Positions 34,185 to 43,105 of a stretch of DNA of 64,000 bases are shown one piece after another; positions within the stretch are counted from its first letter, which is position 1; every line of letters starts with the position of its first letter. Origin of the DNA: DATAUK01 sp036268295 (GTDB lineage: Bacteria > Actinomycetota > Actinomycetes > JAFAQI01). The notes under the pieces were generated by a model, which saw only the letters and a program-made list of their open reading frames with translations, was not told the DNA's origin and ran no database searches. The DNA lies in assembly GCA_036268295.1 (NCBI GenBank), contig DATAUK010000042.1, positions 21,148 to 85,147 of the forward strand, written 5' to 3'. A program made the position numbers and the translations under genes.

Positions 34185-35444
34185 CTACTCGCTGCGCACC
34201 GATCCCAGCACGACGCTGACCGTCCTACGGTGGCCACTGCGTTCGTAGCTGAGGGTGACCCGCTGGCCGGGGACGTGGGAGCGGATCGCGACGATCAGCT
34301 CGTCCGCCGTTGTGACCTTCTCGCCGTTGACCGCGACGATCACGTCACCGGGCCGGATCCCGGCCTTGCCGGCCGGACCATCCTTCTCGACCGCAGGCGC
34401 ACCACTCGATGTCGGGGTCACTTGCGCGCCCGATCCGGAGAAGTTCGGATCGAGGCTGACGCCGATGATGGCGTGGGTGGAATAACCCTGCGTGATGATC
34501 TGCTCGGCGATCCGCTTCGCCTCGTTGATCGGGATGGCGAAGCCCAGGCCGATGCTGCCCGACTGGCTCGAGCCGAGCTGGTCAGTCGACAGCGACGCAA
34601 TGGCGGAGTTGACGCCGACCACCGCGCCCGCGGTGTCGACCAACGGACCGCCGGAGTTGCCGGGGTTGATCGCGGCATCGGTCTGGATCGCGTCGATGAC
34701 GTCCTCGGGCACGCCGGACTCGCCGCCGGCCTCTACCGGACGGTTCAAAGCGCTCACGATGCCGCTGGTGACGGTGCCGACCAGGCCGAGCGGCGAGCCG
34801 ACCGCGATGACCGGATCGCCGACCGCCATCGTGGTGGAGTCGCCGAGTACCGCCGGGGTGAGGTTCTGTTCGCCGGACACCTTGACGATGGCGATGTCAT
34901 CGACCGGATCGGGATGTCCGATGATCCGCGCCGACACCTTCGACTTGTCCGGCAGGACCACGGACAGCGTCCCGCCGGTGCGTGCAGCAGCGATCACGTG
35001 GTTGTTGGTCATGATGTAGCCGGTCTTGCTCAGGACGATGCCCGAGCCGGTGTCGCCGCCGTTGCCGGTCTTGACCTGGATCGAGACCACACTGGGCAGG
35101 ATCTTCGCGGCGATCCCGGCGACCGAGCCCGGTGCGCGTTCGACAATCTGATGCTGCGGCGACGACGACCCGAGGGTGACCGAGCCGACCTCACCGTTGT
35201 TGCCATGGTTACGGGCGACGAGCCCGCCGATTGCACCGCCGAGCAACCCCGACACCAACACCATGATCGCGACCGTCCCCCACGAGCCGGGGCCATTCGG
35301 AGGCCGCCGTGGCGGTGGCGGCGGCGCCATCGGCGTCCACCCGGTGCCTGGCGGGTTCGGCGGCGCGCCCCACCAGCCGGCAGGTGGTTGTTGAGGCAGC
35401 GGCGGCACCGGCAACCACGGTCCAGGCTCGGTCATAACAACCAT
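34185..35444 (-). CDS. htrA: HtrA/DegP-type S1C serine protease, membrane-anchored
   Basis: 419 residues. A Pro-rich cytoplasmic N-terminus, one membrane helix (WGTVAIMVLVSGLLGGAIGGLVA), then a trypsin-like domain with His in TNNHVIAAA, Asp in DDIAIVKV and Ser in GNSGGPLVD. A C-terminal PDZ domain spans AQVTPTSSGAPA to the end. It degrades or refolds damaged envelope proteins. In many actinobacteria sigE and its anti-sigma gene lie just upstream; here only 37 bp separate it from the methyltransferase. ATG at 35444 or 35435. Confidence 0.93.
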   Translation of the reverse strand: MVVMTEPGPWLPVPPLPQQPPAGWWGAPPNPPGTGWTPMAPPPPPRRPPNGPGSWGTVAIMVLVSGLLGGAIGGLVARNHGNNGEVGSVTLGSSSPQHQIVERAPGSVAGIAAKILPSVVSIQVKTGNGGDTGSGIVLSKTGYIMTNNHVIAAARTGGTLSVVLPDKSKVSARIIGHPDPVDDIAIVKVSGEQNLTPAVLGDSTTMAVGDPVIAVGSPLGLVGTVTSGIVSALNRPVEAGGESGVPEDVIDAIQTDAAINPGNSGGPLVDTAGAVVGVNSAIASLSTDQLGSSQSGSIGLGFAIPINEAKRIAEQIITQGYSTHAIIGVSLDPNFSGSGAQVTPTSSGAPAVEKDGPAGKAGIRPGDVIVAVNGEKVTTADELIVAIRSHVPGQRVTLSYERSGHRRTVSVVLGSVRSE

Positions 35445-35469
35445 TGTCGGCCAAGTCCGCCCGAGTCAC

Positions 35470-35475
35470 TACGCT
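35470..35475 (+). promoter_or_regulatory. Candidate -10 box (TACGCT) for the O-methyltransferase
   Basis: TACGCT ends 6 nt before the GTG at 35482, in the 37-bp gap between the divergent htrA and methyltransferase genes. Confidence 0.4.
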
Positions 35476-35481
35476 GGCACC

Positions 35482-36132
35482 GTGACCGAGCGCAGTGAGG
35501 CCGACATCGCCCTCGCCAACCGCGCCTTCACGGAGAGCTGGCTCAGTGAGGATCAGCCGCTCTCGGACGCCAGGCCACGTGGCAACGAGCTCGGCGCCGT
35601 GCCGATCGGTTCCGGCGGTGGCGCGGTTCTGCGGTTCCTCGCGGCGAGCATCCAGGCCAGGTCTGTCGTCGAGATCGGCACCGGGGCAGGTGTCTCCGGC
35701 ACCTGGCTGCTGCGGGGCATGGCCGGGGACGGCATGCTGACCTCGATCGACCTCGAGGCAGAACACCAGCGGGTGGCGAAGCAGACCTTCGCTAGCGCCG
35801 GCTTCGCCAACTCGAGGGTTCGGCTGATCAGCGGCCGGGCCTTGGAAGTGTTGCCTCGTCTTAGCGATGGGGCCTACGACCTAGTGTTCATCGACGCCGC
35901 AAAGTCGGAGTACGCCGGCTATCTGGTCGAGGCCAAGCGACTGCTCCGACCCGGCGGCATCGTGGCTATCGACAACGCGCTCTGGCACGGACGGGTCGCC
36001 GACCCGTCGAGCCGCGACGCCGACACCGTAGGCATCCGGGAACTGCTCCGCCAGCTGCGCGAGGACGACCGGCTGGTCCCGGTCCTGCTGCCGAGCGGTG
36101 ACGGTCTGCTCGCCGCAGTGCTCAAGCCGTAG
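35482..36132 (+). CDS. SAM-dependent O-methyltransferase (Rv1220c type)
   Basis: 216 residues. VVEIGTGAGVSGTWLLRGM is motif I for SAM, followed by LTSIDLEAEHQ and YDLVFIDAAKSEYAGYL, the acidic metal-binding signature of the CCoAOMT/catechol-type family. LRPGGIVAIDNALWHGRVAD is motif III with the metal ligands Asp-Asn. The substrate is unknown. GTG start. The stop is 7 nt before the paaK start. Confidence 0.9.
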   Translation: MTERSEADIALANRAFTESWLSEDQPLSDARPRGNELGAVPIGSGGGAVLRFLAASIQARSVVEIGTGAGVSGTWLLRGMAGDGMLTSIDLEAEHQRVAKQTFASAGFANSRVRLISGRALEVLPRLSDGAYDLVFIDAAKSEYAGYLVEAKRLLRPGGIVAIDNALWHGRVADPSSRDADTVGIRELLRQLREDDRLVPVLLPSGDGLLAAVLKP

Positions 36133-36139
36133 GACCCGG

Positions 36140-37441
36140 GTGCTGGACCGCACACCGAAAGCAGCGGATCTCGATCCGATCGAGCGGGCGTCCGTGGACG
36201 AGCTGCGCGACCTCCAGCTCGACCGGCTCAAGTGGTCGCTTCATCACGCCTATGCCAACGTGCCGCACTATCGCGCCGCCTTCGACGCCGCACAAGTTCA
36301 TCCTGACGACTTCCGCAGCCTGGGCGACTTGGCGAGATTTCCCTTTACTACCAAGGCGGATCTTCGCGCGAACTACCCATTCGGCATGTTCGCGGTGCCG
36401 CAAGACCGGATCGCGCGGATCCACGCGTCGTCGGGCACGACCGGCCAACCGACGGTCGTCGGCTACACCGCCAACGACATCCGGACCTGGGCCGCAGTGA
36501 TGGCACGGTCGATCCGCGCCTCGGGCGGCCGCGCCGGCGACCGGGTGCACATCGCCTACGGCTACGGCCTGTTCACCGGCGGTCTGGGTGCGCACTACGG
36601 CGCCGAGGCGCTGGGCTGCACGGTGATCCCGGTCTCGGGTGGTATGACCGAGCGCCAGGTGCTCCTGATCCGCGACTTCGCGCCAGACGTGATCATGGTC
36701 ACGCCGTCGTACATGCTGGCCATCGTCGACGAGATGGAGCGCCAGGGCATCGACCCGCGTACGACGTCGTTGGCGGTCGGGATCTTCGGCGCCGAGCCGT
36801 GGACCAACGACATGCGTCACGAGATCGAGCGGCGTCTCGATATGCATGCGGTCGACATCTACGGACTGTCCGAGGTGATGGGGCCGGGCGTCGCCAACGA
36901 GTGCGTCGAGACCAAGGACGGCCTGCACATCTGGGAGGACCACTTCTATCCGGAGGTCGTCGATCCGACGACCGGCGAGGCGCTCGCCGACGGCACCGAA
37001 GGCGAGCTGGTGTTCACGTCGCTGACAAAGGAAGCGCTGCCGATCATTCGGTACCGGACCCGCGACCTGACCCGACTCCTCCCGGGCACCGCGCGCTCGA
37101 TGAGACGGATGGAGAAGATCACCGGCCGCTCCGACGACATGATCATCCTGCGCGGCGTGAACGTCTTCCCGACTCAGATCGAGGAGCTGATCCTTCGCAC
37201 CGCGGAGCTCGCGCCTCATTTTCAGTGCGTGCTACGCCGTAGCGACCGACTGGACTCAATGACCGTGCGAGTCGAGCGGCGAAGCGGATCCGAGGCAGCC
37301 GCAGCCAACCGGGCAGCCAGCGCTCTCGTCGCGACAGCCAAAGCGACGATCGGCGTCAGCCTGGACATCGAGGTCGTCGAGCCGGGACTGATCGAGCGCT
37401 CCGCCGGGAAGATGCGCCGGGTCGTCGACGAACGGACCTGA
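36140..37441 (+). CDS. paaK: Phenylacetate-CoA ligase
   Basis: About 433 residues, standard length. The adenylation P-loop is ASSGTTGQPTVVGYT, followed by GLSEVMGPGVANECVETKDGLHIWEDHFYPEV, typical of PaaK, and TGRSDDMIILRGVNVFPTQIEE. It activates phenylacetate to phenylacetyl-CoA. A GTG at 36140 follows the upstream stop with AGGAC in between; a longer frame from 36098 lies within the methyltransferase gene. No other core paa genes adjoin it, but a PaaX-type regulator and an ECH lie 6-7 kb downstream. Confidence 0.9.
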   Translation: MLDRTPKAADLDPIERASVDELRDLQLDRLKWSLHHAYANVPHYRAAFDAAQVHPDDFRSLGDLARFPFTTKADLRANYPFGMFAVPQDRIARIHASSGTTGQPTVVGYTANDIRTWAAVMARSIRASGGRAGDRVHIAYGYGLFTGGLGAHYGAEALGCTVIPVSGGMTERQVLLIRDFAPDVIMVTPSYMLAIVDEMERQGIDPRTTSLAVGIFGAEPWTNDMRHEIERRLDMHAVDIYGLSEVMGPGVANECVETKDGLHIWEDHFYPEVVDPTTGEALADGTEGELVFTSLTKEALPIIRYRTRDLTRLLPGTARSMRRMEKITGRSDDMIILRGVNVFPTQIEELILRTAELAPHFQCVLRRSDRLDSMTVRVERRSGSEAAAANRAASALVATAKATIGVSLDIEVVEPGLIERSAGKMRRVVDERT

Positions 37442-37559
37442 CCGCACCGCTGCTGAACCAGCTCCTTCCAAATTCCCCGCAACCCGCTGTCAACCCGCCG
37501 GCACCGTCGCGCGTTGGGCAGGCGTGACGCACACCGCGTCGAGAGCAGGAGGAACGGTC

Positions 37560-38771
37560 ATGAGGACTTCTCGAGCCCGCACCGCGGGCGCACTTCTCAC
37601 CGGTCTCGGCGCGGCGTTGCTGATCGCCGCCCCGACCGGCGCGGTCGCGGCACAGCACAGTCACGCAACCAGCTCGAAGAAACCGGCACATCCGGCCGGT
37701 CTGTTCGTGAGCGAGCAGGGCCGGATCACGAAGGCGGCGACACCTTCGGCATTTCTTCGCGACTTCAACAGCACTCAACACATCGTGACCAGCGTCGCGA
37801 GCACGACGCCAGGCAAGTCGCGGGTGGTCTACCTGACCCGCCGGTCCAAAGCGGGGAAGTGGACCAGCCACGCGATTCCGGGGCTGCGGCCATCAGCCGG
37901 GAAGATCCAGATCGAGGCACATCTGAGCCCTGACGGCAGGCACGTCTATGTCGTGTTCTACGAGTGCGACGGCGTGTTCGCCAGCGCGGCCGGGATCAAT
38001 GCGGTCCGGCTCCCCGAGCCGACTCAGATCACCGCGACGACAAACACCTGCGGCCGCCCGAACGCCAGCAACGACAACCCACCAATCGCCCGGTCGATGG
38101 TCTTCCCTTACAACGACATGGGTGTGTTGCTTCCCGACCCGGCGCAGGACAACAAAATCGCACTGTGGAAGGGACTTCCGAACACCGGCTTCGTCCCCGG
38201 CGCGGCGCTGCCCACCACCGACGGCTTCACCCCAGTGCAGATCACGACAGGTACCTCCGGCCAGGTCGTGGTCATCGGCACCGGCATGGACGGGGCGAAC
38301 CAGGCCATCTACACCGTCATGAAGGACCCATACGGCTCGACGTGGTCGGCGCCGGTCAAGCTGGCGACGCTCAACAGCCCTACCTCGGACTACACGATTG
38401 AGGCGCTCACGTCTTACCGCTACTCGACCTGGGTCGGTCTCTACCGGCCCCGTGGCAGCTCCGGCCGCACCCACACGTTGTTCCTCGACCACGGCACCGC
38501 TTCCGGCTGGCTCGGCGTGGTCCCGATGGCGCACACGACGACGCACGACAGCTCGCTGCGGCTGGTCTACAACGAGGGCACCGGGCACCTGCACGCCGCG
38601 TTCACCCGGGTCGACCCGGCGTCGAAGTCCAAGAAGAGCGGCATCATGCAGCAGACGCTCATCAAGAGCTGGGCCAAGCCGAAGTTCGTGACCCACTGGT
38701 ATCGCGACGTCGCGGCTCAGCTCACCTTCACCAACGGTGGTCACACCATCCTGAGCTACTACCAGCCCTGA
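37560..38771 (+). CDS. Secreted protein of unknown function, possible beta-propeller
   Basis: 403 residues. Signal peptide with cleavage likely after VAA (TAGALLTGLGAALLIAAPTGAVAA). The mature protein has recurring beta-rich blocks (KSRVVYLTRRSKAGKWTSH, STWVGLYRPRGSSG, SGWLGVVPMAHTTTHDSSLRLVYN), a pattern seen in propeller or sialidase-like folds. I do not recognise the family. AGGAGG lies 7 nt before the ATG, a strong ribosome site. Followed by a hairpin terminator. Confidence 0.7.
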   Translation: MRTSRARTAGALLTGLGAALLIAAPTGAVAAQHSHATSSKKPAHPAGLFVSEQGRITKAATPSAFLRDFNSTQHIVTSVASTTPGKSRVVYLTRRSKAGKWTSHAIPGLRPSAGKIQIEAHLSPDGRHVYVVFYECDGVFASAAGINAVRLPEPTQITATTNTCGRPNASNDNPPIARSMVFPYNDMGVLLPDPAQDNKIALWKGLPNTGFVPGAALPTTDGFTPVQITTGTSGQVVVIGTGMDGANQAIYTVMKDPYGSTWSAPVKLATLNSPTSDYTIEALTSYRYSTWVGLYRPRGSSGRTHTLFLDHGTASGWLGVVPMAHTTTHDSSLRLVYNEGTGHLHAAFTRVDPASKSKKSGIMQQTLIKSWAKPKFVTHWYRDVAAQLTFTNGGHTILSYYQP

Positions 38772-38789
38772 GATAACCGGTAGGGCCGC

Positions 38790-38828
38790 GGCCGGCTCCG
38801 ACGACAGGAATTGTCGTCGGGACCGGCC
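38790..38828. terminator. Hairpin between convergent secreted-protein genes
   Basis: Arms GGCCGG...CCGACGACA and TGTCGTCGG...CCGGCC pair around a GGAAT-type loop, with one mismatch. It sits between the two convergent stop codons. Confidence 0.7.
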
Positions 38829-38838
38829 GTTGCCGGGT

Positions 38839-40035
38839 TCAGCCCTTTTGGTCGGCCGGACGGATCACGAGCTGGGTCACCGGCGGAAGAGAAACCCGGA
38901 GGCTGCGGATGCGTCCGGTGCTGGTCCGTACGACGTCCAGCTTGCCGTTCGCGGTGGCGACGAACAGCCACCGGCTGTCCGGCGAGAACGCCAGCTCGGT
39001 GTCGAAGTCCTGGTCGGGCAGGGCCATGCGCAGCGTGTGCCCCTCACCGGTAGCGAGATTCACCAACCGCACCGTCCCGGCTCCGTCAGAGATCGGGTTG
39101 GGCACGGCCGCGAACCTGCCGTCCGCCGCGATCACGCCGATCGGCTCGCCGGTGTCGCTGTCGACCTCGTGGCGCAGCGCCGAGCGGCTGCCGTCGCGAG
39201 GATCGATCAAGACGTTCTCGCAACGGCTGCGCCGGTCACAGCGCAAGGTCAGCAGCCCGGCCCGGCCGACCGCCTGCACGTTGCCGGAGATCCTGCGCAG
39301 CCGGCCCGGTCGCGCGTCGTACCCGCCCTTCCGAGTGATCACGAGCGGATAACCGCTGCCATCGGAGGCAAGCGAAAACTGGCTGAAAGGTAGCCGGAGC
39401 CCCACGCCGGTCGGCTCGCCGTTGCGATCGATCAGCGAGACCGTCAGTCGCGAATGCGTGGCGTCCTGGACCCAGAACTGACCGCGTCGCGGGCCGGGCA
39501 CCAACTGACCGCCGTGACTCTCGGTGACCGGAAGTGGCCGCGCGAAATGACCGTCCGGCACCAGATATCCGGACACGAAGTCCAGTGGCCGGATCAGCGC
39601 GCCTTGCGGACCGACGCCGAACGACACCGGACCGCTGCTGCCCAGCGCAGGGACCGTGGTTCTGGTGACGACGCCACGAGCGAACTGGATCCGCACGACG
39701 TCAGTCGGACCGCGGCCGTAGAGCTCCCATCCGGCCGTGACGCCGAGCAGCGGCAGCTTGACCCGGCTGGTCAACGGCGGAGCCGCCCGCGCCGGACCAT
39801 GCGGCGGTGCCGGCGCGGCGGATGCAGCGGCGGGCGGCGGCGGCGAGGCGAGGGGACGACGTTTCGACCCGCCGCCGTGCACGATGACCGCAACCGCGAT
39901 GAGCGCGGCGACCGCCAGCAGGATCATCGCCGGCCGACGAGGTCCGTGACCCCGCGAGGGTCCCGACGTCAGCTCCTCGGCGCCGGACGACCCGACTCCG
40001 CCGACGTCCAGCTCGTCGTGACCCACGCCGTCCAT
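38839..40035 (-). CDS. Membrane-anchored protein with propeller-like extracellular domain
   Basis: About 398 residues. A short cytoplasmic N-terminus, one helix (PAMILLAVAALIAVAVIVHG), a Pro/Ala linker (PPPPAAASAAPAPPHGPARAAPP), then a beta-rich domain. Near the end LVNLATGEGHTL and ELAFSPDSRWLFVATANGKLDVV look like WD40/YVTN blades. Function unknown. I chose the ATG at 40035 because GGAGG is 6 nt upstream; ATG 40038 is possible. It follows glgC on the same strand. Confidence 0.68.
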   Translation of the reverse strand: MDGVGHDELDVGGVGSSGAEELTSGPSRGHGPRRPAMILLAVAALIAVAVIVHGGGSKRRPLASPPPPAAASAAPAPPHGPARAAPPLTSRVKLPLLGVTAGWELYGRGPTDVVRIQFARGVVTRTTVPALGSSGPVSFGVGPQGALIRPLDFVSGYLVPDGHFARPLPVTESHGGQLVPGPRRGQFWVQDATHSRLTVSLIDRNGEPTGVGLRLPFSQFSLASDGSGYPLVITRKGGYDARPGRLRRISGNVQAVGRAGLLTLRCDRRSRCENVLIDPRDGSRSALRHEVDSDTGEPIGVIAADGRFAAVPNPISDGAGTVRLVNLATGEGHTLRMALPDQDFDTELAFSPDSRWLFVATANGKLDVVRTSTGRIRSLRVSLPPVTQLVIRPADQKG

Positions 40036-40079
40036 CATCACCCTCCGAAGGCCTTGACGGGGCCTCGCCGCGAAGGCCG

Positions 40080-41318
40080 TCAGTCGACCGGGACGATCTG
40101 CCCCTTGCCGAGTACGACGACGCCGCCCTCACTCACATGGAAGCCACGCGCCCGGTCGTGCTCGTGGTCGAGCCCGATCGACGTGCCGGGCGGGACGAGG
40201 ACGCCTTTGTCGATGATCGCGCGCCGCAGCACCGCGCCGCGCCCGACGTCAACGCCGTGCAGGAGCACGCACTCGTCGACCTCGGATCGGGAGTGGACCT
40301 TCACGCCCGGTGAAAGCACCGACCGGCGGACCGTGCCACCCGAGACGATGCAGCCCGGCGACACCAGCGACTCGATCGCGCTTCCGGTCCGGCCTGGCTC
40401 GCCGTGGACGAACTTCGCGGGTGGCAGCGAGGAGGTCGAGGCAAGGATCGGCCACTGCCGGTTGTAAAGGTCGAAGACCGGCCGGGTGGCGACCAGATCC
40501 ATGTGCGCTTCGTGATAGGCATCGAGGGTTCCGACGTCGCGCCAGTAGCCGGAATCGCGCTCGGTCGCACCTGGCACGACGTTGTCGGCGAAGTCATAGA
40601 CCTGCGCCTGGCCCGCCGCCACGAGCGCCGGGATGACGTCGCCACCGAGGTCGTGGTTCGAGTCCTCGTTCTGGGCGTCGAGCTTCACCGCGTCGAGCAG
40701 CGCCGCGGTAGTGAAGACATAGTTGCCCATCGAGGCGAGAACGCTGTCGGGATCATCGGGCAGCCCGGGCGGGTCGGCCGGCTTCTCCAGGAACGCGTCG
40801 ATGGTTCGGCCGTCCGAGGTATTGATGACTCCGAACGACGAGGACTGGTCCCGCGGCGCCCGCAGGCCGGCGACTGTGACGCCGGCACCGGAGGCGACGT
40901 GCTGGTCGATCATCTGCCGGGCGTCCATCCGATAGACGTGATCGGCACCGAAGACCACGACGTAGGCCGGGCCTTCGTCGTAGATCAGATTGAGCGACTG
41001 ATAGATCGCGTCTGCCGAGCCGGCGAACCACTTCGGGCCGAGCCGCTGCTGCGCCGGGACCGGAGTGACGTAGTCGCCCATCAGCGAGGACATCCGCCAG
41101 TTGACGGAGATGTGGCGGTTGAGCGAGTGCGACTTGTATTGGGTGAGGACGACGATGCGTCCGAGCTCGGCGTTGACGAGGTTGGACAGCACGAAGTCGA
41201 CCAGGCGGTAGATGCCGCCGAAGGGTACGGCGGGCTTGGCACGGTCGGCGGTCAGTGGCCACAGTCGCTTGCCCTCACCACCCGCGAGGACCATGCCGAG
41301 CACCCGTCCCTGTGCCAC
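40080..41318 (-). CDS. glgC: Glucose-1-phosphate adenylyltransferase
   Basis: 412 residues. The nucleotidyltransferase signature GGEGKRLWPLTADRAKPAVPFGG, the PP(i)-site region SFGVINTS, and the left-handed beta-helix C-terminus (SRSEVDECVLLHGVDVGRGAVLRRAIIDKGVLVPPG) are complete. It makes ADP-glucose for glycogen and maltose-1-phosphate pathways. No glycogen synthase gene is adjacent, unlike mycobacteria where a divergent glgA/glgM lies next to it. GTG start, 4 nt after pepA. Confidence 0.94.
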   Translation of the reverse strand: MAQGRVLGMVLAGGEGKRLWPLTADRAKPAVPFGGIYRLVDFVLSNLVNAELGRIVVLTQYKSHSLNRHISVNWRMSSLMGDYVTPVPAQQRLGPKWFAGSADAIYQSLNLIYDEGPAYVVVFGADHVYRMDARQMIDQHVASGAGVTVAGLRAPRDQSSSFGVINTSDGRTIDAFLEKPADPPGLPDDPDSVLASMGNYVFTTAALLDAVKLDAQNEDSNHDLGGDVIPALVAAGQAQVYDFADNVVPGATERDSGYWRDVGTLDAYHEAHMDLVATRPVFDLYNRQWPILASTSSLPPAKFVHGEPGRTGSAIESLVSPGCIVSGGTVRRSVLSPGVKVHSRSEVDECVLLHGVDVGRGAVLRRAIIDKGVLVPPGTSIGLDHEHDRARGFHVSEGGVVVLGKGQIVPVD

Positions 41319-41322
41319 CGGC

Positions 41323-42825
41323 TCAGTGTCTCAGGTCGGCGAGTGCCTCAGGGTCCGCCGAGACGGTTTCGAGCCAGCGCAGGAAGGTTCGCACCCCGAA
41401 ACCGGTCGCGCCCTTGGTGGCCTCGTCTTCATCGGCTTCCGCCCGGGCCGGGCCGGCGACGTCGAGGTGAGCCCAGGTCGCGTTGCCGACGAACTCCCGC
41501 AGGAACAACGCGGCGATGATCGAGCCGCCGCTGTACTCGAAGGACGGGTCACCGATGTTGCGGAGATCCGCGATATCGGAGTTGAGAGCCTCGCGGTAGT
41601 CATCCTCGAGCGGCATCGACCACAGCCGCTCGCCACCGGCCTCGGAGGCCGCCAGCAACGAGTCGCGCAGTGACGAAGTCGTCGCATAGAGCGCGCCGTG
41701 ACGCCGACCGAGCCCGAGTGATGCCGCCCCGGTAAGGGTGGCAATGTCGATGACGACATCCGGCGCGAGGGTGCCGGCGGCGTACGCCAGTGCGTCGGCG
41801 AGCACGATCCGACCCTCGGCATCGGTGTTGAGCACCTCGTCGGTGCGGCCGCCGTAGTGGGTCACGACATCGCCCGGGCGAACCGATGCGGCGCCCGGCA
41901 TGTTCTCAGCCATCGGCACCAGGCCGGTCACCTTCACCCGGATGTCGAGCGCAGCGAGTGCAGTCATCGTCGCGATGACGGCGGCGCCGCCGGCCATGTC
42001 GGTCTTCATCCACACCATCGAGTCCGACGGCTTCAATGACAGACCGCCGGAGTCGAACGTGATGCCCTTGCCGATCAGGACGACGTGCCGATCGGCACCC
42101 TCCGGCGCCCAGGTCAGCTCGACGAACCGCGGCGGACGGTCCGAGCCCATGCCCACCGCAAGCACACCGCCGAAGCCCTCATCGGCAAGCTGCGTCTCGT
42201 CACGCACCCTGATGTCGACACCGCTCGCCATAGCCATCGCCCGTGCCTGCTCGGCCAGCCAGTCCGGCGACTTGGTCAACGACGGGGTGTTGGCAAGATC
42301 GCGGGCCCGGTGGACGGCGGCCGTCACGGCAGCGGCCCGCGCAAGATCTCGGCGCACGGCCGCCGGCTCGTCGACGACCAGCTTCGCGCGCTTCAGCCGC
42401 GGCGGCTTGGGATCGCTCTTCGCGCTGAACTTGTATGACGCAAGGCCGATGGCCTCGGCGATCGCCTTGACGTCCTCACCGCTCCGACCGCTCGCGAGGG
42501 TCGTCGCGAGCGATTTCGATCCGGCCGCCTTGCGGACCATTGCGGCAGCGGCTTTGCGCAGCGACCGCGGTGACTCGTCGCCGATCCCGACGAGCAGGAC
42601 CAGGTCGATCCCATCGCGGTGGACCGGGATCACGACGACCTCGCCGGCCTTGCCGGTCGCCTTGTCGGCCTTGAGTGCCGCGGCCGCATCAACAGCCAAC
42701 GACTGCAACGCCTCCGCTCCAGCCCCGACAACCGGTGCACCGCGCCGGCCGGTGGTCACCGGGACGCCGAGAACGGCGCCGCTTGCGAGCAGCGGGCCGG
42801 CGGTTGCCGCGACAGTGAGCGTCAC
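41323..42825 (-). CDS. pepA: Leucyl aminopeptidase (M17, PepA)
   Basis: 500 residues. The dimetal active site is in GKGITFDSGGLSLKPSDSM and NTDAEGRIVLADAL, both full signatures. The N-terminal macro-like domain is present. It removes N-terminal residues from peptides using Mn2+ or Zn2+. GTG start without a clear ribosome site. It lies between the DUF3117 gene (19 bp upstream) and glgC (4 bp downstream), so all three may form one transcript. Confidence 0.93.
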   Translation of the reverse strand: MTLTVAATAGPLLASGAVLGVPVTTGRRGAPVVGAGAEALQSLAVDAAAALKADKATGKAGEVVVIPVHRDGIDLVLLVGIGDESPRSLRKAAAAMVRKAAGSKSLATTLASGRSGEDVKAIAEAIGLASYKFSAKSDPKPPRLKRAKLVVDEPAAVRRDLARAAAVTAAVHRARDLANTPSLTKSPDWLAEQARAMAMASGVDIRVRDETQLADEGFGGVLAVGMGSDRPPRFVELTWAPEGADRHVVLIGKGITFDSGGLSLKPSDSMVWMKTDMAGGAAVIATMTALAALDIRVKVTGLVPMAENMPGAASVRPGDVVTHYGGRTDEVLNTDAEGRIVLADALAYAAGTLAPDVVIDIATLTGAASLGLGRRHGALYATTSSLRDSLLAASEAGGERLWSMPLEDDYREALNSDIADLRNIGDPSFEYSGGSIIAALFLREFVGNATWAHLDVAGPARAEADEDEATKGATGFGVRTFLRWLETVSADPEALADLRH

Positions 42826-42844
42826 AGGCGCGACCCGGCGCGGA

Positions 42845-43012
42845 TCAGCCGACGGCGGATTTGAGGGCGTCGCCGAGGGCGGTCGCCTCGGCGGGCGTCA
42901 GCTCGACGACCAGACGGCCGCCACCCTCCAGCGGAACGCGCATCACGATGCCACGTCCTTCCTTGGTCACCTCGAGCGGACCATCGCCCGTCCGTGGCTT
43001 CATGGCGGCCAT
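42845..43012 (-). CDS. DUF3117 small protein (Rv1211 type)
   Basis: 55 residues: MAAMKPRTGDGPLEVTKEGR, RGIVMRVPLEGGGRLVVELTPAEA and a helical end LGDALKSAVG, the whole of the DUF3117 family. It is found across actinobacteria and has no known function. AAGGAG is 7 nt before the ATG at 43012. On the minus strand a GATAAT lies about 50 bp upstream and may be its -10. Confidence 0.9.
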   Translation of the reverse strand: MAAMKPRTGDGPLEVTKEGRGIVMRVPLEGGGRLVVELTPAEATALGDALKSAVG

Positions 43013-43105
43013 GCGCGTGCTCCTTCGTTCGTCCAATCGCGTGCTTACAGACCATTATCGCGGACCGGCCGCTCGGCAGGGGCCCGGGAGCGGCAGACTG
43101 CCCTC

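Noticed and set aside
33519..35498. 659-codon plus-strand frame across tatB and htrA
   Set aside because: Antisense shadow; both minus-strand genes are complete with catalytic motifs, and the frame has no recognisable fold.
36098..36139. Upstream extension of paaK
   Set aside because: Lies inside the methyltransferase gene; the GTG at 36140 gives the usual N-terminus and follows the upstream stop.
41900..43105. Long upstream extension of the PaaX gene
   Set aside because: Antisense to pepA and DUF3117; a GTG at 43106 gives the full PaaX domain.
43013..43105. PaaX operator (TGATTC-type inverted repeat) upstream of the paaX-like gene
   Set aside because: No such inverted repeat was found in the gap.
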